From Wenzhouxiangella sp. XN79A (GTDB taxonomy: Bacteria; Pseudomonadota; Gammaproteobacteria; Xanthomonadales; Wenzhouxiangellaceae), in NCBI RefSeq assembly GCF_012272825.1, contig NZ_JAAWWS010000146.1, forward strand, positions 62,001 to 126,000: DNA of 64,000 bases. Reading direction: 5' to 3'. Position numbers and translations under genes: made by a program. Below, in pieces: positions 8,818 to 18,354 of this stretch (positions are counted from its first letter, which is position 1; each line of letters begins with the position of its first letter). Under the pieces are notes generated by a model. That model searched no databases. It was not told the DNA's origin and saw only the letters and a list, made by a program, of their open reading frames with translations.

Positions 8818-9510
8818 TCATTTGCCTTCTTGCCCGGAAAGACTGTAGATCTCTCTAACGGCATCAACCAAACCATAGTGCAACAGGTGACCTGCGCACC
8901 TTGCTTCCGGATGCGAATACGCAATGATGATCTGACCGCGAACAGGCTCGTGGTACCAGACCCCACGGTTCGTGCGCTTCCACTCCACCTCTCCGAGGTC
9001 CATCGTTGCATGAAATAAGTCGCTGGTTTCACTGCCGCAGCAGATCACTAGGTTCGGTCGGTAGAGATCGAATTGCTGCCGCAATCGATCTCGATCGACC
9101 CCCGCTGCTTCGCCGAGAGCAGCCGAATCCGCCGTGTGTCCGCCGGGAGACTTCTTCAAATTCATAGCGGCGATCGAGGCCAGCGCGTTTTGACGCCTTG
9201 TCTGGTCGACGGTCTCCAGTGAGCTCCAACCGAGATCTTCCGGAAGAGCACGGATCCCTTCGACCCAGCGAGTGATGTTATTCCAGGTTTGCCAACGATT
9301 GCCTTCCCGAATCAATTCGCAAAGGTCCCATCCGCCGCCGCCTGGGTCATTGACTTCCTTCAGCACGAAAAGCAACCTGATCTCGCTCTTCAGGTACTCG
9401 GCTTCATTGACGACTCCATCGGTGACGAGGTCTGGGCGAAGCTTTTTCCATTCATTGAAGAGCGTCTTTTCTTGTCGGGAAATGCTGCCTTCTTCATCCT
9501 TGTAACTCAC
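8818..9510 (-). CDS. Hypothetical protein with possible uracil-DNA-glycosylase-like fold
   Basis: About 230 residues. Three segments echo UDG-superfamily strands in order: LLFVLKEVNDPGGGGWDL (position of the GxNPGP loop), RPNLVICCGSETSDLF (strand plus helix), and GQIIIAYSHPEAR (position of the HPSP loop). The match is by pattern only and the catalytic residues of known UDGs are not clearly present. GTG at 9510 is preferred over GTG at 9519, because AGGGAGG lies 7 nt before it. The start overlaps the end of the upstream PD-(D/E)XK gene by 17 nt, so they are translationally coupled. An alternative is an unrelated alpha/beta protein. Confidence 0.5.
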   Translation of the reverse strand: MSYKDEEGSISRQEKTLFNEWKKLRPDLVTDGVVNEAEYLKSEIRLLFVLKEVNDPGGGGWDLCELIREGNRWQTWNNITRWVEGIRALPEDLGWSSLETVDQTRRQNALASIAAMNLKKSPGGHTADSAALGEAAGVDRDRLRQQFDLYRPNLVICCGSETSDLFHATMDLGEVEWKRTNRGVWYHEPVRGQIIIAYSHPEARCAGHLLHYGLVDAVREIYSLSGQEGK

Positions 9511-10291
9511 AACCGCCACCTCCCTTTATGGCCTCGATTTCCCATTCGTCCGATGAAGCGCTGGTTCGTTTCACTCGCATCTGGCCACCAATCTTTTCAA
9601 GATTCTCGTGCCACAGCCCTTCCCTCGGCTCCCCATTGATGCCTTGATATAGCCATTCATAGCGCTCATGATCCGGATCTTTATTCGCAAAGGGTCCTCT
9701 CGACGGACCGTTCCCAGGGGAAAGCAACACGAAATTCCACTGGATGAAGTCTTTAGTCACCAGCTTGTCTGCATCTTCTTTGATCAGCGTCAGTCGCTCC
9801 CGTTTCTTTTCGAACTGCTTTGAATCCCAACTCGAATCGAGTTTTGCCTCGATCAGCACCAGCCTGAACGGCTTCGCCCAACGTCGATCGAACCAGGCCA
9901 CCAGTAGGTCGACATCCTCCTGATTGTTCTGTATCGGACGCTGGTTTCTATCACCTATGGCGGGCCATTCTTTTTTATCCAATTGCCACTCATTGGGAAA
10001 CGGCCCGAGTTTCTTATTTTCAGGACTCTCAGCGTCGGCGCTACGAGCAGCATTGGCCAGCGCTGCATATAGCCAGTTCAGGTGATAGTCCATTTCTATG
10101 AAAATCAGCCTCGGGTTCGGCGGCGTTCCGCCATTGGAGATCAGATTCCAGAGCGCCTCTGAAATACGAGGCGTGGCAGGCTTGTCGCACAGAGCGAACT
10201 TCATCAAGTGGTCCCGCTCCTTCCGATTGAACTGGTGCAACCGCTGAATGATCCGGCGTGCCGTGTCTTCATTCGGGGCTTGGTCACTCAA
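9494..10291 (-). CDS. PD-(D/E)XK nuclease-like protein, 265 aa
   Basis: Seen: EDVDLLVAWFD (D128) followed by FRLVLIEAKLDSSWDSKQ (E148-A-K150). That is the D...ExK spacing of PD-(D/E)XK nucleases, with a Gln-containing helix after it. The N-terminal third (FNRKERDHLMKFAL, PRISEALWNLI) is helical and unrecognised. Its ATG overlaps the stop of the DUF2779 gene by 4 nt (ATGA) and its end overlaps the next gene, so it is the middle member of a tight three-gene operon. Probably a DNA-cleaving or DNA-binding subunit; the substrate cannot be inferred. Confidence 0.6.
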   Translation of the reverse strand: MSDQAPNEDTARRIIQRLHQFNRKERDHLMKFALCDKPATPRISEALWNLISNGGTPPNPRLIFIEMDYHLNWLYAALANAARSADAESPENKKLGPFPNEWQLDKKEWPAIGDRNQRPIQNNQEDVDLLVAWFDRRWAKPFRLVLIEAKLDSSWDSKQFEKKRERLTLIKEDADKLVTKDFIQWNFVLLSPGNGPSRGPFANKDPDHERYEWLYQGINGEPREGLWHENLEKIGGQMRVKRTSASSDEWEIEAIKGGGGCELQG

Positions 10292-11787
10292 TGTTCTTCT
10301 CCTCTCGAGGTTTTTGAGATCTGCAGCAGCGCATGGTGGAGCCGCACCATGGCCTCCGTATCCTGCTCGCAGTACGCCTTCAGCTCGGCGAAGACTTCGT
10401 CGCGCTGTTCGGCTCCTGTAATTTCAAGAGCATTCTCATAGGCCATCGCCGCTGCCATCCCATCGGCAATCTCCAGCTCGGCCCATCCCGAATCCGGATC
10501 GACGACCGGAAGGACGGCCTTGATCGAATAGGAGCCCTGGAAGTCGGGGTGGTAGAAGTTGTTCCGGACGATCGGCAGCAGGTCCCAGAGCCGTTCTCGA
10601 ATGGCTTCGAGCCGCTCAGCCCGATCCGGGCAAGCTTCGATCAGGTCGTTGATCATCCGTCGCTCGTAGGCGGAGTAGACGACGATGCTGCCGTGATCAC
10701 CGAGGTCTTCGATCAGGCGCTCGGCGATCGCCCGCCGGGGATCGGTCGGTTCTTCGTGCAGGTAGTCGAGGTGCTCGAGCGAGCCGTCGGGCGCCTGCTT
10801 GTGGATCCAGTACAGGAACGGCAGGCTCTGGAACGGCCGCGTGCCGGGATACGGCGGCAGTGCGGGCATGAAGGCTTCGAAATCGAGGAAGTACGCCGGT
10901 GGGGTGAGCGTTCGTAGCTCGTCGTGCAGGCGCGGCGAGATCCACGGCGTGCCTTCGATCACGGCCTGGCGCATGCGGGCCTGGACGGCGTTCAGGTCGA
11001 AGTCGCTCGGGATGTCGGCGATTTCTTCGACGCCGAGGGCGTCCAGCGCCTCGCGTTGCGATGCGCGGAGCCGATACAGGCTGCTGACCGGGTGATCGAG
11101 CTCCGGCAAGCCGGCGCAGCAGTGCGCGTAGTACGGACACTCGTAGGGCGTGAAACAGTGGTCGCCGACCGCGATATCGGGCGGCTGGTCGGCGCCCAGC
11201 ATGGCCTGGAACCGCTGGACATCGGCCTCGATCGCGCCCTGGACTTCGATGCAATGCTCCGTGGCGTCTCCGAAGCGGAACAGCTGCCGCAGGTCGTAGT
11301 CCCCGCCTTCGTAGAGGTAGTCGCGGTTCAGCACCAGCACGCCGGCGTTGACGATGTCGAGTCCGGCGCCGGTCAGGGTCCAGTACTGCACGGCGACGTC
11401 CTGCTGGAAGACCTCCTTCTCCGGTCGGGTGGAGGCCTTGACTTCGATCAGGTCCCAGCCGGAGCCGTTGCGGGCCAGCACGTCGACGCGCACGTACAGG
11501 CCGTGGTGCTCGAAGGCGGCCTCGTAGATGGCAGGCACGGAAGGATCCTGCATCAGGCGTTGTGTTTCAGCGATCGCGGGCTCGCGCTCCCAGGGCTTGT
11601 AGCCGACCAGCGTGCCGCCCGGATAGCGCTGGCAGGCCAACTCGCCGACCCGCGTGCCGCGGTCGAACACGGCCTGCTGGGTTTCGCCCCAGGGGGTGGC
11701 CAGTTCGCGGCGGTGGATATCGTTCCAGAGCCGCAGCTCGCACTGGCGGCCGGCGATGAACCGGGTCTTGCTCAAGCGTGCGCTCAT
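10288..11787 (-). CDS. DUF2779 protein: Cas4-like Fe-S nuclease fused to DEDDy exonuclease
   Basis: Seen (numbering from ATG 11787, which has GGGAG 7 nt upstream; GTG 11823 would add 12 residues): a RecB/Cas4-like domain with one N-terminal Cys (C16, RQCELRLW), D102 (VRVDVL), E115-V-K117 (DLIEVK) and a C-terminal Cys triad C211/C217/C223 (HCFTPYECPYYAHC), the arrangement that binds 4Fe-4S in Cas4/AddB. Next comes a DUF2779 RNase H-like domain with D302/E304 (FLDFEAF), the VVYSAYERRMI segment, and Y472-x3-D476 (YCEQD), a DEDDy exonuclease signature. Inferred: a two-activity DNA end-processing enzyme. First gene of the minus-strand operon, divergent from the AAA+ gene. Confidence 0.82.
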   Translation of the reverse strand: MSARLSKTRFIAGRQCELRLWNDIHRRELATPWGETQQAVFDRGTRVGELACQRYPGGTLVGYKPWEREPAIAETQRLMQDPSVPAIYEAAFEHHGLYVRVDVLARNGSGWDLIEVKASTRPEKEVFQQDVAVQYWTLTGAGLDIVNAGVLVLNRDYLYEGGDYDLRQLFRFGDATEHCIEVQGAIEADVQRFQAMLGADQPPDIAVGDHCFTPYECPYYAHCCAGLPELDHPVSSLYRLRASQREALDALGVEEIADIPSDFDLNAVQARMRQAVIEGTPWISPRLHDELRTLTPPAYFLDFEAFMPALPPYPGTRPFQSLPFLYWIHKQAPDGSLEHLDYLHEEPTDPRRAIAERLIEDLGDHGSIVVYSAYERRMINDLIEACPDRAERLEAIRERLWDLLPIVRNNFYHPDFQGSYSIKAVLPVVDPDSGWAELEIADGMAAAMAYENALEITGAEQRDEVFAELKAYCEQDTEAMVRLHHALLQISKTSRGEEH

Positions 11788-11963
11788 GCCTCGGCTCCCG
11801 GTGTCGAGGCCGCGTTCTTCCACGCGTCGCTGAATCGCCCTTGTGTGCTCATGTGCTCCCTCCTGCTCTTTGATTGTGCCCCAAGACTATTTCACGGGTG
11901 CGACAGATTCTGTCGCAGGCCGAACGCATGCTCCCTGCATCGATCACCGAAGAGGAACCAGTC

Positions 11964-14087
<2,124 letters not shown>

Positions 14088-14093
14088 TGTGCA

Positions 14094-14140
14094 TCGATGA
14101 ACAAGACGCTGGGTCCCGGCTCAAGGCCGGGATGACACAT
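14094..14140. repeat. Isolated hairpin repeat
   Basis: GACGCTGGGTCCCGGCTCAA followed by GGCCGGGATGACACA, the same hairpin unit as at 2855, 6262, 15632 and 16048. It begins right after the AAA+ stop codon and could act as a transcript 3' structure. The rest of the gap to 14246 shows nothing. Confidence 0.75.
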
Positions 14141-14246
14141 CAGAAGTACGGGCTGAACGGACATCTGAGGTTCACGAGAGGGCGAGCCCCGTTCCGGGCC
14201 GGGATGTTGCATGCGGACGGACGCTCGCCCTATCCACCTTGGCGAT

Positions 14247-14585
14247 CTACGCCAGCTTCACCAGGAACAGGTCGACGCCGAAGGAAAGCGAGATCATCAG
14301 GATGCCGCCAACGAGCAGGCCGTGCTCGAGAGGGCGCCAATCGGCGGCGCGCTGTTCGAGCAGGTGCGCGACGATCCGGCCGACTTCGTGGACGTCGACG
14401 GGGCCTTGGCTGTTTCCTGGATCTGCGGCTTTGCGCTCACCTGCTCGTTCCGCTTGAGCGCTGAGCGAGCGCAGGCGACTGACCCGTTTCATCGTCCTGC
14501 TGATGCGCCACCCGGGATAGAACAGCATGACGGTACCCACGAAGCCCAGGGCGCTGGCGAGCACAGGCCAGGTTTCAGCGTTCAT
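14247..14585 (-). CDS. Small membrane protein, 112 aa
   Basis: Two hydrophobic helices are visible: residues 6-25 (WPVLASALGFVGTVMLFYPG) and 90-109 (GLLVGGILMISLSFGVDLFL). A basic, hydrophilic loop lies between them (KRVSRLRSLSAQAERAGERK). It ends in the TA module's direction of transcription, 8 nt after the XRE antitoxin stop, so it may be the third gene of that operon. I do not recognise a family. Confidence 0.6.
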   Translation of the reverse strand: MNAETWPVLASALGFVGTVMLFYPGWRISRTMKRVSRLRSLSAQAERAGERKAADPGNSQGPVDVHEVGRIVAHLLEQRAADWRPLEHGLLVGGILMISLSFGVDLFLVKLA

Positions 14586-14593
14586 GCAAACGC

Positions 14594-15004
14594 CTACTCG
14601 CTGCCGGCGAGGAAGCTGCGCTGGACTTCGTCCGTGTCCAGGCGGTGGACCTGAATATTCAGGCCGACGCGCACGTTCAGCTGGTTCGTTTCCAGGTAGT
14701 GGTCGTAGGCGTTGATCACGCGCTGGATCGTCGTGGACGAAGGGCCACGAGCGCCGGTGCCGGCCTCGAGGCGGCTCAGTTCGGACTGGTCCATGCCGAC
14801 CAGCCGTGCGGCCTGGGTCTGATTGATCTTGAGAACGGACTCACGGAGCGAGCGAAGCGCCTCTCCCTGCTCGATCAACGCGCGGCGCTGTTCCCGACCG
14901 GCCTGAAAAGCGGGCACGTCGGCCAGTTGGCGCGCAACATCTTCGCTGTTGATCGTCGGCTTCGAGGACTTCTTCCGGACTTGTTTACCCGCAGATGCCG
15001 TCAT
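14594..15004 (-). CDS. XRE-family antitoxin (HigA-like)
   Basis: A 136-residue protein with a helix-turn-helix at about residues 70-110 (NQTQAARLVGMDQSELSRLE, then GPSSTTIQRVINAYDHYL) and a basic N-terminus (GKQVRKKSSKPT). Its ATG overlaps the toxin stop by 4 nt (ATGA), giving the toxin-first order typical of HigBA. It should neutralise the upstream product and repress the operon. Confidence 0.8.
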   Translation of the reverse strand: MTASAGKQVRKKSSKPTINSEDVARQLADVPAFQAGREQRRALIEQGEALRSLRESVLKINQTQAARLVGMDQSELSRLEAGTGARGPSSTTIQRVINAYDHYLETNQLNVRVGLNIQVHRLDTDEVQRSFLAGSE

Positions 15005-15306
15005 GTCGTGCTCCTTTCGCGCGCGTTGGCTTCGCAGTCGTCGCGCAGCTTCTGTGTCGTGGTTCGGCCGACCTTGACCACCTGGATCGGCGGCGGGACG
15101 ACCCGAACGTACATGCTGATGCCGTTGTCTTCCCACCACCGGATCTCGGGATTGCGGCCTCTTAGCCGGGGCAGCGTTTTCAAACGCCGCAGATCGAGCT
15201 CGATCGCCAGCTCCACGAGACTGCCGGCAGCCTCGGCCTCGAGGCGCTTTCGCGAGCGTGCGAATCGGGCGATTTCTTCCACAGCATCCGGGTGCCAATT
15301 GGTCAT
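15001..15306 (-). CDS. Putative RelE/HigB-like toxin, 101 aa
   Basis: A short basic protein with an N-terminal amphipathic helical pair (PDAVEEIARFARSRKRLEAE) and a beta-rich C-terminal half (IRWWEDNGISMYVRVVP, IQVVKVGRTT), consistent with the RelE/ParE fold. The identification rests mainly on size, charge and coupling to an XRE antitoxin; catalytic residues cannot be assigned. Ribosome-binding site AGGGAG lies 8 nt before the ATG, and TATAGT (15318-15323 on the minus strand) would be a good -10 box with a very short leader. Confidence 0.6.
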   Translation of the reverse strand: MTNWHPDAVEEIARFARSRKRLEAEAAGSLVELAIELDLRRLKTLPRLRGRNPEIRWWEDNGISMYVRVVPPPIQVVKVGRTTTQKLRDDCEANARERSTT

Positions 15307-15326
15307 GTTCTGCTCCCTACTATAAC

Positions 15327-15350
15327 AAAAACCCCATAGATTTCATGGGG
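15327..15350 (-). promoter_or_regulatory. Inverted repeat upstream of the HigBA-like operon
   Basis: CCCCAT (15332-15337) and ATGGGG (15345-15350) flank a 7-nt loop. Read on the minus strand the stem is followed by TTTTTG, so it has the shape of a rho-independent terminator. Yet it lies only 21 nt before the toxin start and just upstream of a TATAGT -10 box. It is therefore either an operator for the XRE antitoxin or a terminator for upstream transcription. Confidence 0.5.
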
Positions 15351-15740
15351 AATTCGTCATGGTGGCGAAATGACGAAGGAAGGGGGCCTCGCCAAGCGCC
15401 GGTGCAAGTCCCAGGTTGAGGATAGAACAGGGTTTGGTGGGGGTTCAATGGGATGGGTTTCCGGATCCGGGTGGCTCTGCCCAATGTGTCATCCCGCACT
15501 TGATGCGGGACCCAGTGACTTGCTGAAGCTTCAGAACACCTCGAAAGACGCTGGGCCCTGAGTCAAGCTCAGGGCGACGGAATGGAGGAGGTCGCAGCAT
15601 CGCGGGGCGGCAAGCGCATTGTGGAACATGCCGCTGGGTCCCGGCTCAAGGCCGGGATGACACATAAAGAATCGGCCGGGATGGCACGCCAGAGAGGGGC
15701 CGGGATGGCACAAAAAAATAGTGGCCGGGATGAGAAGAAG
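15351..15740. repeat. Intergenic stretch with several hairpin repeats
   Basis: This holds a CATCCCGCACTTGATGCGGGA hairpin variant (around 15489-15512), a CTGAGTCAAGCTCAG hairpin (about 15559-15573) and a full GCTGGGTCCCGGCTCAAGG unit (about 15631-15660). Three decaying GGCCGGGATG units follow (15674-15735). No gene is supported. Confidence 0.6.
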
Positions 15741-16034
15741 GGGTCGCTCCGTCCGAGGGCGGTCGCTTGCGGGCGCGTCTGTGGGAGGCCGCTTGCGGGC
15801 GAATGTTCGATGCACGCCTCCCGTCTTCCCGGGTCCGGCGCAGCCGGAACCCGCTCCCCAACCGTCATCCCGGGGCCGGCGCAGCCGGAACCCGCTCCCC
15901 AACCGTCATCCCGGGGCCGGCGCAGCCGGAACCCGGGATCTCGTGATGGAATCGCGTTTCAAATGGGGCCGTTGACCAGAAGCCGTTTCGTTACGAGATC
16001 CCGGGTTTGCCTATTCGGCGCCCCGGGATGACGG
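15741..16034. repeat. Long composite repeat, copy A (left flank of hipBA)
   Basis: It begins GGGTCGCTCCGTCCGAGGGC, contains a REP-like TGTGGGAGGCCGCTTGCGGG, then two to three tandem 41-bp units (TCATCCCGGGGCCGGCGCAG...). It ends with a large inverted repeat whose arms start TCATCCCGGGGC and end GCCCCGGGATGA. The same series occurs in direct orientation at 17914-18110, to the right of hipBA, where the 41-bp units and a 15-nt internal stretch are missing. A simple hairpin unit (GCTGGGTCCCGGCTCAAGG) follows at 16047-16082. Confidence 0.85.
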
Positions 16035-16189
16035 AACAATAAACACAAGACGCTGGGTCCCGGCTCAAGGCCGGGATGACACAGAAAAATAGCGGCCTGG
16101 ATGACACAGGAATGAGCGGCTGTAGTTCGTGCGGCGCAGTTGGTGGCTCTCATTCGCCTCGTGTCGTTCGTGAACCGATCTGGAAGAAT

Positions 16190-16303
16190 CAACCCGTTCG
16201 GTACGGAATCCTTGATTCACTCGCCTTATCTTGAAAATCAACCTGAACGGGTTGTTTTTCGCGCATTTCGCGCCTAGACTTTGGAAACGTACCGTTCGGG
16301 TTG
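16190..16303 (+). promoter_or_regulatory. Candidate HipB operators (three sites)
   Basis: Three related half-palindromes share the pattern CNNNC-N6-GNNNG: CAACCCGTTCGGTACG (16190-16205), CAACCTGAACGGGTTG (16239-16254, CAACC/GGTTG symmetric) and CGTACCGTTCGGGTTG (16288-16303). They are spaced about 49 bp apart, and the third lies just upstream of the hipB ATG. HipB dimers classically bind several such operators for autorepression. Identified by symmetry only. Confidence 0.6.
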
Positions 16304-16308
16304 TTGTG

Positions 16309-16518
16309 ATGTTCACGATGAAGCAGATCGGCGAGGCCGTTCGCGCCCGGCGCAAGGCGCTGGGACTGACCCAGATCGAAGCGGCGGGGCTGTGCGGTGT
16401 CGGTGAGAGGTTCCTGCGTGAGCTGGAGCTCGGCAAACCGACGGTGCAGATGGGCAAGGCGCTGCAGGTGCTCTCGGGGCTGGGGTTGAAGCTGTCGATC
16501 GAAGCCGGCGGCCGATGA
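16309..16518 (+). CDS. hipB: Antitoxin HipB (XRE family)
   Basis: A 69-residue HTH antitoxin: IGEAVRARRKALGLTQIEAA then VGERFLRELELGKPTVQMGK, the classic HipB helix-turn-helix, with a short C-terminal strand (GLKLSIEAGGR). Starts at 16309 and 16318 are both possible; a longer reading from 16231 would run through the second operator and is less likely. It overlaps hipA by 4 nt (ATGA). Expected to bind HipA and the upstream operators. Confidence 0.88.
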   Translation: MFTMKQIGEAVRARRKALGLTQIEAAGLCGVGERFLRELELGKPTVQMGKALQVLSGLGLKLSIEAGGR

Positions 16519-17837
16519 CCGAGCGTACGCTGGAAGCATGGTGGGACGACGGCTCGCAGGCCGGAACGTTCATCGAGCGTGCGTCGCGGCAGGTCGAGTT
16601 TGTCCCGGCCGAGCCGGCCCTCGACCGTTGGGTGTCGGTCTCCCTGTTGCCGGGCTCGGCGGCCGACACGCCGTGGACCGCATTCAATTTTCTCGACAAC
16701 CTGTTGCCGGAGAATGCGGCAATTCGAGCTCGGATCGCTCGGCAGCACGGGGTCGACCCCAACGATTCCTTCGGCCTGCTCGGTGCCATCGGCCGCGAGT
16801 GCGCCGGGGCGCTATCCCTGGTTCCGGCCGGAGAGGACTGGGACCCCGAAGCTGCGGCCTACCGGCCCCTGTCGGACGCCGACTTCGAGCGCTGGTTGGA
16901 GCTGCGTGACACGCAACCGCTGCTGAGCGACGAACGAGGCCGAGTCCGCTTGGCCCTGGCCGGCGCGCAGCCGAAGGCCGCGCTGTACTTCGACGAGACC
17001 GATGCACCCTTTGTCCCGGAACAGGGCGCCGCCTCGACGGACATCGTCAAACCCGCGATTCGCCGCGCGGTGCCGAACACGGTGCACATCGAGTGGTACT
17101 GCATGGCCCTGGCGCGCACGGTGCTCGGCGACGACCGAGTCGCCGCCGTGCAAGCCTGGCGTCGTTGCCTGCGCGTGGCGAGATTCGACCGGGTTCGTGA
17201 TCAGGATTCCGGTCGCGTTCGAAGGCTCCACCAGGAAGATCTCTGCCAAGCGCTCGGTTTGCCGGCGAGCAGCAAGTACGAAACGCTTCGTGGGACATCC
17301 GATCCGACGGACACGCTGCTGGCCCGCTGCGCGCGTCTGTTCGACCGCCTGGGCAGCGAAGGCCGCCTGGTGCCAGCGCTGGAAAAGCAGGCGCTGTTCC
17401 GCGGCGTGCTGTTCAACGGGCTGATCCTGAACGCAGACGCCCACCTGAAGAACTATGCGTTGCTGCATGGCGACGACGGCAGCCTGTCCATCGCCCCGCT
17501 CTACGACCTTCTCTGCACGGCGTGCATTCGGATGCGCGAAGGCGGATCGAGCGGCTGGGAGCGCGAGCCGACGGTCGAGGTGGAACTGGACCGCCAACTG
17601 GCGCTACGAATCGGCGATGCAGAGCGCCTGGACGATCTGCGGGACGAACACTGGCTCGACCTGGGGCAGCGCCAGATGGGCCTGACCCGGCGCTATGCCG
17701 CGCGGGTGGTGGAGGACGTACGAGGTCGTCTACTGGAGGCGCTACGACCGACGGCCGACCGATTGCTGAACGAAGCGCCAGAAGCCGAGCTTGCGATCGA
17801 AGCGGTCCGCCGGGAGATCGAGGCGCGCCACGGCTGA
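16515..17837 (+). CDS. hipA: Serine/threonine kinase toxin HipA
   Basis: A 440-residue HipA-family kinase. Visible landmarks are an N-terminal beta domain ending NFLDNLLPEN, the LAGAQPKAAL loop (about 155), STDIVKP, ARFDRVR (about 225), the catalytic NADAHLKNYAL (about 312) and APLYDLL (metal-binding Asp, about 330). Canonical HipA phosphorylates glutamyl-tRNA synthetase and so induces growth arrest. All kinase landmarks are present, so it is probably active. It forms an operon with hipB and is bracketed by direct repeats. Confidence 0.92.
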   Translation: MTERTLEAWWDDGSQAGTFIERASRQVEFVPAEPALDRWVSVSLLPGSAADTPWTAFNFLDNLLPENAAIRARIARQHGVDPNDSFGLLGAIGRECAGALSLVPAGEDWDPEAAAYRPLSDADFERWLELRDTQPLLSDERGRVRLALAGAQPKAALYFDETDAPFVPEQGAASTDIVKPAIRRAVPNTVHIEWYCMALARTVLGDDRVAAVQAWRRCLRVARFDRVRDQDSGRVRRLHQEDLCQALGLPASSKYETLRGTSDPTDTLLARCARLFDRLGSEGRLVPALEKQALFRGVLFNGLILNADAHLKNYALLHGDDGSLSIAPLYDLLCTACIRMREGGSSGWEREPTVEVELDRQLALRIGDAERLDDLRDEHWLDLGQRQMGLTRRYAARVVEDVRGRLLEALRPTADRLLNEAPEAELAIEAVRREIEARHG

Positions 17838-17913
17838 AGGGCGGCTTGCGGGAATGGCGGGCGCCGTTGAGGTTGCGGGTTCGCCTGGTCGGCGCCCAGG
17901 AACGACGGAAAAT

Positions 17914-18110
17914 GGGTTGCTCCGTCCGAGGGCGGTCGCTTGCGGGCGCGTCTTCTGGAGGCCGCTTGCGGGCAATTTTCTGGTGCAGCCCCCGCCCGTC
18001 ATCCCGGGGCCGGCGCAGCCGGAACCCGGGATCTCGTGATGGGGCCGTTGACCAGAAGCCGTTTCGTGACGAGATCCCGGGTTCGCCTATTCGGCGCCCC
18101 GGGATGACGG
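17914..18110. repeat. Long composite repeat, copy B (right flank of hipBA)
   Basis: Direct copy of the element at 15741-16034: it starts GGGTTGCTCCGTCCGAGGGC, carries a REP-like TCTGGAGGCCGCTTGCGGGC, then the large inverted repeat (arms CATCCCGGGGC / GCCCCGGGATG). Compared with copy A it lacks the tandem 41-bp units and 15 nt of loop. Its right end grades into the 32-bp tandem array. Confidence 0.85.
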
Positions 18111-18315
18111 AGGAATAGAGGTGCGGCGCCCCGGGATGACGGAGGAATAGAGGCGCGGCGCCCCGGGATGAAGGAGGAATAGAGGTGCGGCGCCCCGGGA
18201 TGACGGAGGAATAGAGGTGCGACGCCCCGGGATGACGGAGGAACAAAGATGCGGTGCCCCGGAACGACGGAAGAATAAAGATGCGGTGCCCCGGAACGAC
18301 GGAAGAACAAAGATG
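18092..18315. repeat. Tandem array of seven 32-bp units
   Basis: Units begin at 18092, 18124, 18156, 18188, 18220, 18252 and 18284 (for example CGGCGCCCCGGGATGACGGA then GGAATAGAGGTG). A decayed eighth unit follows at 18316. The first four are almost identical. Units 5-7 share substitutions (AACAAAGATG, CGGTGCCCCGGAACGACGG), so divergence increases to the right. The unit is the right end of composite repeat copy B, amplified. No coding frame is credible here. Confidence 0.92.
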
Positions 18316-18354
18316 AGGCGCACTGGCGCGACGGAAGAGTGACCGGAACGCCGC

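Noticed and set aside
17413-18246. Minus-strand frame over hipA and the 32-bp array
   Set aside because: It reads the tandem repeat as low-complexity Ser/Arg/Pro sequence and the antisense of hipA. No start or motif.
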